Translations under genes and position numbers: made by a program
The notes under the pieces: generated by a model
Database searches by the model: none
The model's input: the letters and a program-made list of their open reading frames with translations, nothing else
Told to the model about the DNA's origin: nothing
From: Erythrobasidium yunnanense
Lineage: Eukaryota > Basidiomycota > Cystobasidiomycetes > Erythrobasidiales > Erythrobasidiaceae
DNA length: 64,000 bases
Direction: 5' to 3'
Assembly: GCA_001600175.1 (NCBI GenBank)
Contig: BCJC01000009.1
Location: 806,001-870,000, forward strand
Shown here: positions 1 through 11,941 of the stretch, in pieces
Layout of the letters: the number at the start of each line of letters is the position of its first letter
How positions within the stretch are numbered: the first letter of the stretch is position 1

Positions 1-3000
1 AAGGTCACAAGTGAAGGAGCGTTCTAGCCCACGTACAAGCCAGACTTCAAGCAAGTCGAAGCAGCCGAGAGGGTCTCCTAAACATTCAGAGGGCGCAATC
101 AGACAGTCTTCGAGAGGTTCATATTCCTCATTGAATCCGGTTGGCCAACAGAGGCAGAACCCTGAAGACCTGAATGCGCTTCCGCCCGGCGCAGCTACCT
201 TCTCTACATCTCCGCTCCTGTCTCATCAGAATACGCAGCAGCAGCAGCAATATCCGACCGTGCAAGCCTCTTCGACACGAGCTCCGTATGATGCTGGCCC
301 GAACAACTACAACCGCAACTCGGCGCCCCTATTATCGACACCAGACAATGGCGTTTATTCTGCTGGAGAGCAACTCAGCTATACGAGCAGTCCAATCCAG
401 TACTTCGACACAGGATTCGGATCAAGTTCGCCCTATCCCCCTATCGCCTCTTCCTCCTCAAATGCCTTCTCGCCGCAACTTCCTCCTCAACAGCAACAAC
501 GATATAGCATGCCCGCTGCGCATCCTTCTCCATCTTCTTTCTACTCTCCTCCACAAGCGACGTTCGCGTCTTCTTCATCTATACAAAGTAATAGTATCGC
601 TACACCGAGCGTGCGGCCCAAATCGACAATAGCTTATGGTGCCGGTCCAGGCAAGCAAGGTAAAAGCTTACCTGAGATGCGTCCATCAGCACTGGAAGCG
701 CGCCCTTCAGCTTCTGCGCCCTTCCCACCTTCCGACAGCCCGCCGCGCGGGTCGTCTTCTTCCGCTTATAAGAAGAAACTGGCTGAAGGTAACGCAGCAG
801 GAATAGGCGCAACGGGACGAGAGGGGCAAGTCTTGAATCTAGCGAAATTGGCAGCACCAGCTACTACGCAGCAGCGGGAAAGACCAGACGTATCTCGTCC
901 TCTGGGCCAGGAAATATGCCTCGAGTGCTTGATGAGAGACAGGGATATGGCGGATATAGAAGTTACAGGCCCTGGAATATGGTCTCGAGCTTCGGATATA
1001 GACTTCGAGGAAGCTGTTAGAGCAGAGGAGATTGCGATTCAACAAGCTACGGCGGCTGTACATGCTTGGCATGCACAAGCGGGAGGAGGTACTACAAGCA
1101 GCAACGAAGATGTTCTCACTACATTTCATAATGCAGGAAGCACAAGCGTTCTCAATGGCATAAATGGCAATTCCAGCACAGATGAAAACTACTTCGTCCC
1201 AGGCTCGATTGGCTCGAATGGACAGCCGAGATATATGAAGAGCCCAAGTAGGGAGTCGAGCCTCCATAGCGATAATTATACGCCGAACCAGAATAGAAGC
1301 GGGAATAGACCACCGGTAGTCCCCAAGCGCAGAATAGGCGGAGGGAACCCTCTGACTTCGGGAAGCTTGAAGTTATGGACGAATATGGTACGTCATTGCA
1401 GATACCTTCTCTGCGCATTCCTGACGCGGTTGCATTCGCTAGAACCCTTCTTCCTCAAGTCACCGCTATCGAGTCCTTCAGGAGTTTGTTTCGCAGCAAA
1501 TACACTACCTAGCTATCGAGCGTCAGGCAGCAGAACAATCCGCTTTCGATCGCGAGCGGATAGATCAAGCCATCCGAGACTCTCCCATGAGCAACAGCTT
1601 CGACTCAGACAGTAACGTCCGTTCTCCGTCAGATGGTCGTGGTCGATCGAGCAGCAGGCAGAAGATTCGTACGTCACAGATGCTACCGAACGGTATGCGC
1701 GTAGAGACTATCGATGTAGCCAAGGATGAGAAGGAAGCGAAAGCGCGAGCGAAAGCTGCAGCTAGGCGAAGGCGCTTCTCTTCCAGCTCGAGATCACCTA
1801 TAGACCAGAAATCGCAGGCTGGATCATACTTTGCTGGCGTTACGCAGGATCCAATGTCAGCGGAAAGCTTACCATGGCTGCAAGATCAGAGACGGCGGTT
1901 CTCTTCGCCATTACTTTCAAACAAGCATCGCAATCTGTCTTCAGATCAACTCTCGACTGCCCGAGCGAGACCATCGCAAGACCCGAATGGTGATCTACGC
2001 ATGTCGACGCAGAGCATGATGATCCCCAATGCCGGGTCACGGGGCTTCCGGTCATCCTCTCCTTCTCGAAAGAGCTTCCAGACCACTGCAACTGGCAAGC
2101 GGGAGTCTGGCTGGCGAAGGAGTTTCTGGAACCGAAGTGCTTCAGCTTCGGTACTGTCGTTTGCGCACTCAGGCAGTATGATGGAGATGCACCTCGGTAT
2201 GTCGCAAGACAAACATGCACCGAATATGCAGTATATGAGTGGAGCAGGTACTCCACGAGATATGCATCCTCCAGGTACGACCTGGCCCGAGAATGCCTCA
2301 GTGCAAGATCTGCATGAAGGCATCTATCCGGATGAAACGATTCAGCCTTCGACCAAAGAGAGGAAGAAGAAGAAAGCCTTCAAGCGCTTCTTTAGCTCAA
2401 TCTTGGGTTCTGGTGCCAATCCACCCAGCACTAGGGATAGCAAAGGCAGACGAGCTGCCACCGATAATGTAGGATCCGCGAATGACAGAATGCCTGTTCA
2501 GAAGCGGGAGTCCAGTCTTAGCTACTATAACAACGAAGACTATTCCGAACCTTTGGCACCTCCTCCACCTCTTTCCTTCTTGACGGGACAGAAGCCACAT
2601 CGAAGGTCATTCTCTTCCTCCTCTCATTCAGGATCTCCTACCATGCCGCTAGACCAGCCTGGATCTGTATATCCAAACGCTGCACGCCCTGCATCGCTAG
2701 CTGTGCCGAACACGGCAAGCAGCAATGGCTTTGTTTCACCTTCTACCTCATCCTCCGATCTCAACCGCTTCCGTCCATCGTCAGTCACGTCCTGGCGCTC
2801 TTCATCTAAGACTGGCTCACCTCGCTCTCCTCGAGAGATCATTGCCGAAACTTTCGGGAATGCCATGTCACCTGGTATCAGCCAGATGTCTGCAGACGAA
2901 GTCGCACCTGGCGTGAGACTCGTTGCAGGCATTGAGGTCATCAAGGATCCAGAGCCTGCAGATCTGGGTCGATTGAGGCGGGAGAAGAGCTTGCCTGCTC

Positions 3001-3437
3001 TACCGGGCCTCGATGGTTACGATGAGAGCAGTCACGCAGCCACCCCTCGAGCCGATCAAAATCTTGCACCTCTTGTACCCACACCCTCGCGGCCTCCCAA
3101 TCGGGAATCACGATCAGCTTCCATCGTACTCCAACAAGTTGTGTCCCGTCAGCAACAGCCAGGTTACAACCAAGGCCAAGACCTCAGCTGGCAATACAGT
3201 CGAGACAACGATGACAGAGAGAGCCTAAGCAGCTCGAAGCAAGCACGAAAAAGCAAGTCCAAGTCCAAGCTCTTTGGCTTTGGCCGGAGAAGCAGGCGTT
3301 CTTCGGCGTCGCAAAGATCGCAAGCAGACTTTTCTAGTGATAGCTACGCACCGCCGAACGATTCTTACGCACCTCACGAAACAGCACTGCAATCTGTCGT
3401 ACGAGACAACCCTGCTGAACTGGTTGCCTATCGGTAG
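1..3437 (+). CDS. Ser/Pro-rich conserved fungal protein, 5' end outside window
   Basis: The frame is open from base 2 with no start signal, so the gene probably begins upstream. One intron at 1388-1442 (55 nt, CTGAC branch, TAG acceptor) joins two long frames; the joined frame restores a clean coding stretch just after the splice. The visible part is about 1120 residues, mostly low-complexity Ser/Pro/Gln/Arg. Near residue 300 lies an ordered segment with CLECLMRDRDMADIEV, which I recall as conserved in uncharacterised basidiomycete proteins. The rest has many basic and Ser-rich stretches typical of a disordered, phosphorylated scaffold. No enzymatic domain is seen. Function unknown. Confidence 0.8.
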
Positions 3438-4864
3438 GTTCTCTACCATCTCTTGCAGGAGTGAGATGCTGAAGCAAGACTCTACAGGTACCCTTCTGTG
3501 TATCAAAATAATGCATGACTGTTTGTATGCGGATTGTAGCTAGTTCGTGTAATCATAGCTCGCGCTTGCTACTTGTGCTCATCTTGGATCAGGGGATTAG
3601 CAATGACAAGCCAAGCATTGTGCATCCTCACGATATTATACCTCTGAAGAAGCGATAGTTGACTGATTCAGTCCTGACATGTCCGGTTATCGTTGACTTC
3701 TCTCCACAAGGCAAAGACCCTTCGGACGCGCGACAAATTTAACTCACAAAACATCTGACAGGAATGCGATTATGCGACACTGCTAATCGTTGCCTACTGC
3801 TCCAACATGGCTCTGACTGCATCAAGGAAATCTGAGACTGGTTCAGCCGATTCAAGTTGACATCGCTGTGGCCTTAAGGAGTTCGTGTGCTCATGTTCCG
3901 CATATTTCGTGAATCATTGCGTACAGCGCTCCTACAATCCTTACACGTTCGCCATCGAAGGCCCTGTCGTCGGCGTCAGTACGCAGAACCTCCATAACTC
4001 GGTCTGCCTTCAGTTCGCTTCTTACCTGCCACATCACTCTGGCTACGCATCATACATTACATCGACCTCTGAACTGCCAGACTAATATGTCAATCTCCCG
4101 CCTGGCTGTCACCTTTCTTCGCCAAGCACGACATAACAGAGGCATCGTTACCCTAACTGCAAGAGATACTTACAGAGCTTACTGAAAGCACAGGGATCTG
4201 CTTCGTAAGCAGACGAAAACGCATAGCGACGATGCTGGGGACTCTTCCTCGCTTTTCGTAGCCTGTAAGATCCGAGGTGCATGGCCAGTCAGCCGATCCT
4301 GCCCAACGTTTAGTTCAGATCTCCATAATACCGCTGCAAAGACGCGAGACTGGGGACAATGCCCGTAAACATACGCAAGCGGAGCAGCTGTACCTAGAAT
4401 TACCGCCTGGCGGATCATTTCTACAAACCAAACATATACTCGTCAGCTGGTGTCAAGGATAAATGTTGGATTCTAACGCTTCAAGCCTCTGCGATTTCCG
4501 CAATCGTGCCGACGGAGCAAGCTGGATATTCCACGCGAGCAGCCGCAAGCCCAGGAAGCTCGCTATATGAGTTGAAGTAATCGCTTGGTGTAATCATACA
4601 CAAAGGTGCGGAAAGTACCTCTCCGTGCGACATGCTACACCTTGTCGGATTTGTGTAAGTAAATGGTCCCGACGCAGCGCGATGCATCATGCATGCAAGC
4701 GCGCGAGCTAGCATATCAGCTGACAGACTAGAGGCGTGCATGGCGACTACGACACACAGACTGTAGCAATCAAGACTGTGCGTAACCTGGCCAAAATAGG
4801 GGGGTGTGGCAAAAGCGTCTCACAAAATCGCATCTTGCTTCTCTCTTAAGAAACCGAATCAGAC
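3438..4864. other. Intergenic, 1.4 kb, no supported gene
   Basis: This long gap separates the Ser/Pro-rich gene from PRP38. Only short frames without splice support or recognisable sequence occur. I saw no tRNA B-box and no repeat. It may hold untranslated regions or a non-coding RNA that I cannot recognise. Confidence 0.5.
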
Positions 4865-5847
4865 ATGGCGAACACGACGCAGAGAGGAGCTGTTTCCATC
4901 CACGGCAAGAATCCTCAAGTACTTTACTCCCGTGCTCTATTGGTCTGGATCAATCGCTGAGGAAAGCTTTCGATGTCACGCAGTTTCTTATTGAAAAGGT
5001 CATCCGGTCTCGAGTTTGGGATTCGCTCTACTGGAAGGAACACTGCTTTGCCTTGAACGCTGTCTCTATCATCGACCGTGCTGCCAACGTGCAGTATGTT
5101 GGCGGTACTTTCGGAGGTCACAACCAGCCGAGCGAGTTCATCTGTCTGGTACTCAAGCTTCTTCAGTTACAACCTGAGAAGGAGATAGTGCTGGAATACT
5201 TACGAGCAGAAGACTTCAAGTCAGTCGGTTCAATGCAGACATTGCAGAAATCACAAGCTGATCTGTAGTGAAGATATCTACGCGCGCTGGCCGCCTTCTA
5301 CGTCCGCTTAACATTCGATGCGATAGACATATATGAGACACTGGAGCCTATGCTGGATGATTATCGCAAGCTACGGTTCCGGTCACTTGGTGAGCCAGAA
5401 GCTGTAACAAGTGAAACAGTCTCCTAAACCACATTTACAGACGGAACATTCTCTTTGACGACTATGGATGCCTTTATTGACGATCTCCTTACGGAAGAGC
5501 GAGTCTGCGAGGTGCAATTACCGAGGATAACGCTTCGCAAAGTCTTGGAAGAAACAGAAGGCTTACCGAAGAGACGGTCAAAGCTGGCGAAAGCAATGGG
5601 TATAGAAGGGTCAGATGACGAGGCATCTGATACAGGGCGGTACAGAAGCCCTACCCCTTCAGAAAGTGGAAGCGATAGCGGGCGCCGGTACATCAGCCCA
5701 TCGCCAAGATCAAGGAGCAGGAGTAGGAGCCGCAGTGCTAGTCCGAATGGCCAGCGCTTCGTGTCTCGGTCTCCTTCGCCGGAAGGGTATAAGTCGAGGA
5801 CGCCGTCCGCATCTCCAGAGCCGGATAATGTGATGGCAGTAGATTAG
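4865..5847 (+). CDS. PRP38: Pre-mRNA-splicing factor Prp38
   Basis: Prp38 is a U4/U6.U5 tri-snRNP-linked factor needed for spliceosome activation in the nucleus. Introns at 4919-4983, 5220-5273 and 5390-5440 give a 270-residue protein. It starts MANTTQ..VSIHGKNPQ, close to the animal PRP38A N-terminus, then shows IEKVIRSRVWDSLYWKE, VGGTFGGHNQPSEF and LQLQPEKEIVLEYL, and later AFIDDLLTEERVCEVQLPR. The C-terminus (after about residue 200) is an RS-rich tail, as in animal and plant PRP38A but not in budding yeast. The acceptor of intron 2 is the second AG after the branch (5273, not 5266), because only it restores the family sequence KYLRAL. Confidence 0.93.
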
Positions 5848-6146
5848 CTAATTCAGTGTCTGTAAAGTCTCGTATGTTGTCAACTGAACTCGAAGGCCAT
5901 CGAACGTTGCCAGCTACTGCGTGCTATTTTACGCCATCTCCGAGCTATGTACCGTTACACGAGTCGATCCCAGACTAACCATGGCCAACCATTCGCGAAA
6001 GTAGTACCACACAATGCGCGATGCACTACTTCTCCCTTAATTGCCTCCGCTCGCTTATAGCAGCTGACCAGCAATACCAGCGGTCTGGCATCTGTATATA
6101 AGCGGTGTTGTCAGCGACAGACTATTAAGTCATGAAATCAAGGTCC

Positions 6147-8372
6147 TCACGTAGAGATGAAACCGCACAGCAGGGCTGACACGGAAACCTTGACAATCGT
6201 TGCTTTTCGATTTGGTCCCAGGGCGGACAGCACTCCGATCTGAATACCGAGAGATCCCAAGTTTGCGAAACCACAGAGAGCAAAGACTGCGATTCTGAAG
6301 CCTCTTTCGGTCATTGTGGCGCGAGCAGCTTGCAAGTTGAGGTAGGCAACGAATTCTGAGCGAAAGCGTTAGAATAGCAGGACAGCGAACAAAGAGTCAC
6401 GTACCATTCTGTACTAGCTTAGTACCTAGAAGACCAGCAACTGTAAGGATGTCCTGCTTGGGGACGCCCATGAGCCAGGCCAGCGGGTAGAAAACATAGG
6501 AGAAAATGAGAGTGAGGGTTAAGGGACCTCGTCCGCCAGCAGAGGCTTCAGTGATACCCCACGAGTGACCAATGTATGTCTATATCTACTAGTCAGTCAC
6601 TGATCCGGCCGTTTGCCAATTCTACCTCACCAGGATCGCGTTGACGGTGCTGACCAAAGCGATGATGGTCAAGACATTGCAGAGAATGAGACCTGCTACA
6701 CGCAAACCAAACCAAGCTCCATTTCTGTCGCCGCCATTCCTAAAGTCAGCCTGACTCGCAACCTTGAGCCACGGGCCACTTACGAGAATGCATGGAGACC
6801 ATTATGGGCCCGACTCTCCTCTTTAGCTACGACGATCTTGCCGCGTGTAAGAGGCTCCTCTGTCTCTGGCCATCGAAGCTTGGAGATCGAAATACTTGCT
6901 GGGATGGACATGATCGAAGCGGATACGAGGTAGACGGGGGGCATACCGAGCCCGATGTAACCGGCCAGCACAGATCCAGCAATAGTAGCGAAACCGGAGG
7001 TGAGTGTTAGATGCAACTCGGAGGCAGTGAAAGTGTTGACGTATGGCTTGACCATGCTGCATGCGCGAGAATTCAGTAGGAAGCCCAAATGAGCGAGAAG
7101 CTTCTAGCAAGCTTACCATGCAGACTCTCCTTGTCCGATGAAAGGAGTAGCAGTAGCTACGACAGCCTCGGCACCGGAGACGTTAAAGGTCTTAAGGAAG
7201 AACCAGCCAACCTTGGCGATGAGCCATTGCAGAACGCCATAGTAGAACATGAGTTCAGCGAAGGCGATGAAGAAGATGATGGCTCCGAGTGTTCTGGTGA
7301 AAAACCAGAAACCTAGCGAAGCGGGTCTGTCAGTCGTTGCCGAGAACGAGTAAATTCGCAGCGTACCGAGGGAGTTGTCGAGGACGATGTCGCTTGTGAA
7401 GAAGAATGCTGATCCATAGTAAGACTGAGCCAGGAAGTCACTAGCCAGCTGTGCGATCCAGTTCTAATTGGCGCAGGAGGATGGGTTAAACGGGTTTCAA
7501 GATGGATGCATCGCTACTTACGAACAAAGCGAATCCGGCACCGGACTTCAACACGAACCTATCATATTATTGATTAGTGCACGACGCCGCGATTTGCGCG
7601 AAATTTCCGCTTACATTGCCAGAATCTGTTGCAAGCTCAGACCGACAATAATCTGGCGCCATTGAATGGCTTTGTGGTTTCGAGATGAAGCGTAGATGCA
7701 CAGCTGGAAGACGAACAGGCCGAAGAGACCCTGTGCTCTCTGACCATATGTTGAGCCTGGCTCGAGCTTGAAACCAAAAGCAGAACCAAAGCACAAAGCG
7801 AGGAGGCACAGCCAGCCGATAGCAAGACGAACGTAGTAGTGAAGTTTGAACCATGGGTCAGAGACTGCGGAAGTCCAGACTTTCTCGACGGGGCCGGTGA
7901 TAATGTGATTCGGGACGTAGTTTTTGAAGATTATGAGGAGGATGAAGAACCATACGATGATGGTGACGGGAATATAGTAATCTCTGTTGATGATGAGTGT
8001 CGGGATCCAGAAGCCTGTCGCAGCGGTCAGTCCTGCTCTTCGCAGCTGCGCAAAAAAAGGCTTCTTACCCAGGCCGAAAAGGATCAGTATCAGGTGAATA
8101 ACTGGGCGGTAGATGTGGGAATAAGATCTGATCTTCTTGGAAAACCCGCTCTCTTCAGACTCGGCTTCTTCATGCGGGGGCTCTACATTGCTCAAGTCGA
8201 CAACTTCTTTTCTTTCACCCTTGATGTCTTCATCAGAGGAGCTGGAGCGGTCTGCGCCATTGCGATACGTTGGGAGGATGGTATCTCGATTTACGGCGGA
8301 AGCAGTCCCATTGCCGGCTTGCGCAGGGTAGGTTCTTCCTCCAGAGACGTCGGTCGCGACTTCTTGGGACAT
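6147..8372 (-). CDS. Concentrative nucleoside transporter (CNT/SLC28 family)
   Basis: This is a plasma-membrane cation-coupled nucleoside symporter. Seven introns (6356-6404, 6580-6630, 6740-6783, 7057-7116, 7313-7366, 7464-7521, 7559-7614) give 617 residues. The N-terminal ~95 residues are acidic and soluble, then many hydrophobic segments follow. Family signatures include [29 protein letters not shown] and the C-terminal [13 protein letters not shown]. Start MSQEVATD is the first in-frame Met. It ends 299 bp from the convergent PRP38 gene and precedes the Jen-type carboxylate transporter. Nucleoside versus nucleobase preference cannot be read from the sequence. Confidence 0.92.
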
Positions 8373-8915
8373 GGTGATCTCCTGAAGGCTTCAGAAGAAT
8401 GCGAGGCAACTCAGGATAAAGCAAGCAAGCAAGCAGAGAGATAGCAATTGCAATTTAATTCCCTTGGAAGAAATGCTCGGGAGTTCTTCTGCGAGGATTT
8501 AGCACAAGGCAAAGATAGTCCCCGGCAGTGGCGACCCGGTAGAAGCACATGCAAAGCTATCAGGTGATAAGAAAAGCTCTGCTGCAGGGACTGGAACACC
8601 ACAAGCTTCCTTTATTCGCAGATGTGGGTCGCTATCAGTGCTCATGATACGCGTCGGGTATCAGCCGGACGTTGATTCTGGTGCTAGAAAGCCATGGCAG
8701 CAGACTCAGTGCAGTCGCAGCTCTTTCTCCCCCATGCATAGCTCGAGCTGCTGAAAGGTCCTCATGCCGGTGGTTTTGCAGTCCTGCCAGAATTTATTAC
8801 GCCTAGAGATCTTACACGACTTATGACTTTTCACGATAAGCTGATAAAGGACCCCACGCTGGAAAGACTGATACATTTTGGCAGCGTCTTTGCGTGCTCT
8901 TGTTACAAAAGCGGC
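8373..8915. other. Intergenic between CNT promoter side and JEN 3' end
   Basis: This 543-bp stretch lies upstream of the CNT gene and downstream of the Jen-type gene, both on the minus strand. It should hold the CNT promoter. I see no coding frame with splice support and no clear TATA box near the start. Confidence 0.5.
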
Positions 8916-10862
8916 CTACTTCTCGACATACTGGACTTCGTTCTTTGGATCGATTTCCTCATCGCGCATGACACGACGACCTTCACCACCCAGGTGGTTG
9001 TCAGGCTTGCCTGTTCCACCTCCTCTTTGGGTCGCTGTCTTTGCCTCGTCGAAGCGTGCACCTCTGTATTCCTTGCCGAACAGGCATGAGACAATCAGGC
9101 AGAAGGACGTGATTCCGACCAGGATTCCGGAACTGTAGCAAACGTTTCAGCGATCTCTCTCACTTCGCTCAGCTTGCAATACGCACATAAGGCCGTAATC
9201 TGGGCGATTCACTCCTCGGACGGTTGTTCGCAAGGTCTCGCCAGCTGTCGCCTCGATCTGGGCGGAGGCTGAAGATGCAGCGTTTCCAAGCTGGTAAGCT
9301 AGACCAGTGAAGACGGCTCTGAAGGCAGGTGGGGATATTTCGGAGCTGCAGTATGCTGAGAGTCAGCTAAACCTGACAGCATACAGAGCATTGACCTACA
9401 GATAGATGGGCACGACACCCCATGCACCCTGTACACCGACTTGTACGAAGAAAGCTCCCGCACAAAGGGCGCCATAATTGTTTGGTATGATCCACACTAG
9501 CGTCGTCGTCAGCACCGGCTCAATCACAGAGAAGAAGTGACATACATGGAATGAAGGCGGCGACCCAGAAGCAGCAGCCAATGATAGTCAGACGACGACC
9601 GAGATACTGCGAAATGTAACCGGTGATGAGTCCACCAGTGATAGCACCACAGTTGCCGATAATGGTCGCAATGGTAGACTGATGAGCTGTGAAGCCTTTC
9701 GAGTTCTGCATGTATGTAGGGTAGAGATCTGATGAATGCGACACCAAGGCTCAGACCCAGCTTGTCTTCGCTGACATGACAGTAAACCTACCTTGACTGG
9801 AGTGGGAGTAGAAGTTGAAGAACGACATGAGCAGGACCGCAAAGATGCAGCGACCCCAGTACTGCTTGAGTGCCTGGCCAATGGACTTGACGAAAAGTTT
9901 GGCGTCTCCCTTCCCACTGTCACCATTCGCTTCCCTCTCTGCCTTGGCGCGAAGGAAGACGTGCGACTCAGGTAGGGCGAGACGAACAAGTGCAGCAAAG
10001 GCTGTCAAGCCGGCGCCGATCCAGAACAAGGCTTCCCATTTGTCGAGCTTAGGAACCGCGTACAAGCTGAAACAGAGATGATCAGCAGGATCAAGCCAAG
10101 GGAAGCGAAATCATACTCACTTGACGACTGCTGCAATCAGGTAACCCACAGCGTATCCCTGCTGAAAGATACCCGAAAAGAGACCTCGTGCCTCAACAGG
10201 CAGAGACTCAAGACCAGATGAAGCCGCCATTCCCCAAATACCGCCCATAGCGAGACCGAAGCTGTGATTTACTCGTTAGTCACTACTTCAAACTTCCATC
10301 TCAGCTGCAAACTCACAGCGAACGAACAGCCAGGAAGCTGTCGAAAGTTCGGCAGAAGCTTGTGCCGATCTGAAGTGCGGTGATAACAATCAAGTTTCCA
10401 ATGAGAGGCCATTTTCGTCCGAATCTTTGGCAGATACAAGATCAGACGCTGCTGAATTTAAGACACCGAGACAGGAACTTACCGGTCGGACAGCAAGCCA
10501 AGGACTAGAGCGCCAACAGATCTGAACAACAGCGTGAGAGTAATGGATGTTGTGATCTTGTGCGTTGCGCTTGCATCGTGATGGCCGAAGAAGGTGTCGG
10601 ATAACCGGTTGACAGACAGGGATACGCAGAAAAAGTCTAGAAGTGGTAAAAGCTGTTAGCAGGCACTCATAGCAAGCAGTAGCACCCTACCGTATGCATC
10701 AATAGTCCATGCGAGCCAGCCAGCAAAGAATTGAGCTCCTTGCAGCGGGGTCAGCATAGCAATAAGCTTCAGCGGGTTCCGCGTCTGGCCCGCGAGCTCT
10801 GCATGACGCTCTTCCTTTGAAGGTGGTCGAGGCAGGTTCTGGATGATGGACTTGACAGTCAT
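8916..10862 (-). CDS. JEN1: Jen-type monocarboxylate/dicarboxylate proton symporter (MFS)
   Basis: Jen proteins import lactate, pyruvate, acetate or dicarboxylates with protons at the plasma membrane. Eight introns (9133-9186, 9346-9399, 9497-9545, 9729-9791, 10067-10120, 10262-10316, 10425-10482, 10637-10690) give 501 residues. The decisive evidence is NFYSHSSQDLYPT, which matches the Jen signature NXX[ST]HX[ST]QDXXXT at every position; it spans the splice at 9729-9791. MFS hallmarks are also seen (GLLSDRFGRKWP, EARGLFSGIFQQGYAVGYL, LGRRLTIIG). The C-terminal tail is hydrophilic and acidic. It may be Jen1- or Jen2-like; substrate class is not resolved by sequence alone. Confidence 0.93.
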
Positions 10863-11178
10863 GGCGAGTGATGCAGAGTGTCAGTAGGTAGGAGGATGGG
10901 CGAGCTGCACAGAGGATCTGCACAAGATAAGAGGTAATTTACCAGCACGCAGGAAGTAGCCTGCAGTAGCCGACACTAGGAAGCTGTCATCTCCATAAAG
11001 TCTCCAGAGTTAGTCTAAATTTAGGCTCATCGCAACCCATCACCGACAAACGACGTCTGCCGCGCCAGGCTGCTCGAGAGACTGGCTGCTGCTTCTCAGG
11101 ACTTTCGGTAACCAGCCTGCATAGAGAGATTGCTTGGAGAAATCGGAGGTTCCCATTGAGCTGTCCCAGTCAGACACT

Positions 11179-11212
11179 CGCGACTTTTCGACATGCGCGA
11201 CTTTTCGACATG
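11179..11212. repeat. Perfect 17-bp tandem direct repeat
   Basis: Two adjacent identical copies of CGCGACTTTTCGACATG occupy 11179-11195 and 11196-11212, in the divergent JEN/PHO84 promoter region. Each unit holds a TTTTCGA core. It could be a duplicated factor site or simple slippage. Confidence 0.9.
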
Positions 11213-11783
11213 GCGGCTGTGGAAGTCTTCGAGGCTGACTCCCAAAGCTGCTTCAATGCTGCTGGGTTTACTGGATCCAGTGATTTATCGGTCCTTTCGA
11301 CGTTTCGCATGCATTGCTGCGAAGCTATGTCCCAAATCGGAGGTCAAGAAAGACCTGCACTCTCCATCGAAGCTGCTCGAGCTCTTAATCTGTAGAACAG
11401 AGAGCGAAACTGCCCATACGACGGTATGAACGTCCTATGATGCTGCTACCACGTTTGCAGCTCGGTTCAGTGTCTCCGGACTCTTCGTCTGTTTTTCACT
11501 GAGACCGTGCTCAATCCACATGTACACCTCGCATCTCTCCATTGCAAGCGTTTGGGTAGCTCTGGAGCCCTATTACCTAACGCGTGCATAAGACATTTTT
11601 CTATTTCGCTGACATTTGAATTTTGCTCCTCCAGGCTGTCCCAAAGAACGTTGTTGTTGCTAGCTGTGGTTCATATACGCGTTTGCAGCCAGCATATGAT
11701 GCGCGTTCGGTGCTTTCTTGCTAAGAGTTGGGAGTCCAGGCTCTTCCGTTCCTCGCCGCCGCCGCCGTCCAAATTTGGCCCCC

Positions 11784-11799
11784 CTCAGAAATTTCTGAG
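11784..11799. promoter_or_regulatory. Perfect 16-bp palindrome, possible operator or heat-shock-like element
   Basis: CTCAGAAATTTCTGAG reads the same on both strands. It lies about 143 bp before the PHO84 start codon. Its centre (GAA-at-TTC) fits two inverted nGAAn units of a heat-shock element. Binding is inferred only. Confidence 0.5.
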
Positions 11800-11941
11800 T
11801 GAGGGCTGAGAGTGCACGTTCGTGACGAAAACGAAAAGGGGTTCATTTGGCCGCAACTTCTTGTTGCCTTCTCTTCTTCATCTTCAAAGGTCAAGCGACT
11901 TGCACTTCTAGAAAGATTAGAAGCAGAAGCAAGAAGCAATC

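Larger units (their letters stand above)
10863..11941. other. Divergent promoter region, JEN and PHO84
   Basis: This 1.08-kb gap separates two divergently transcribed transporter genes, so it should carry both promoters. It contains a 17-bp tandem duplication and a perfect 16-bp palindrome (listed separately) and one CACGTT (11815-11820), a weak Pho4-type core in yeasts. A short GCC-rich run lies near 11756-11770. No coding frame is supported. Confidence 0.6.

Noticed and set aside
3885-4741. Short frames in the 1.4-kb gap before PRP38
   Set aside because: None shows splice partners, ordered sequence or a family motif.
6095-6101. TATA-like sequence between PRP38 and CNT
   Set aside because: It lies in a tail-to-tail region with no plus-strand gene following at a sensible distance.
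7839-8444. 201-codon plus-strand frame
   Set aside because: It is antisense to the first exon of the CNT gene, whose membrane segments and splice sites are well supported.
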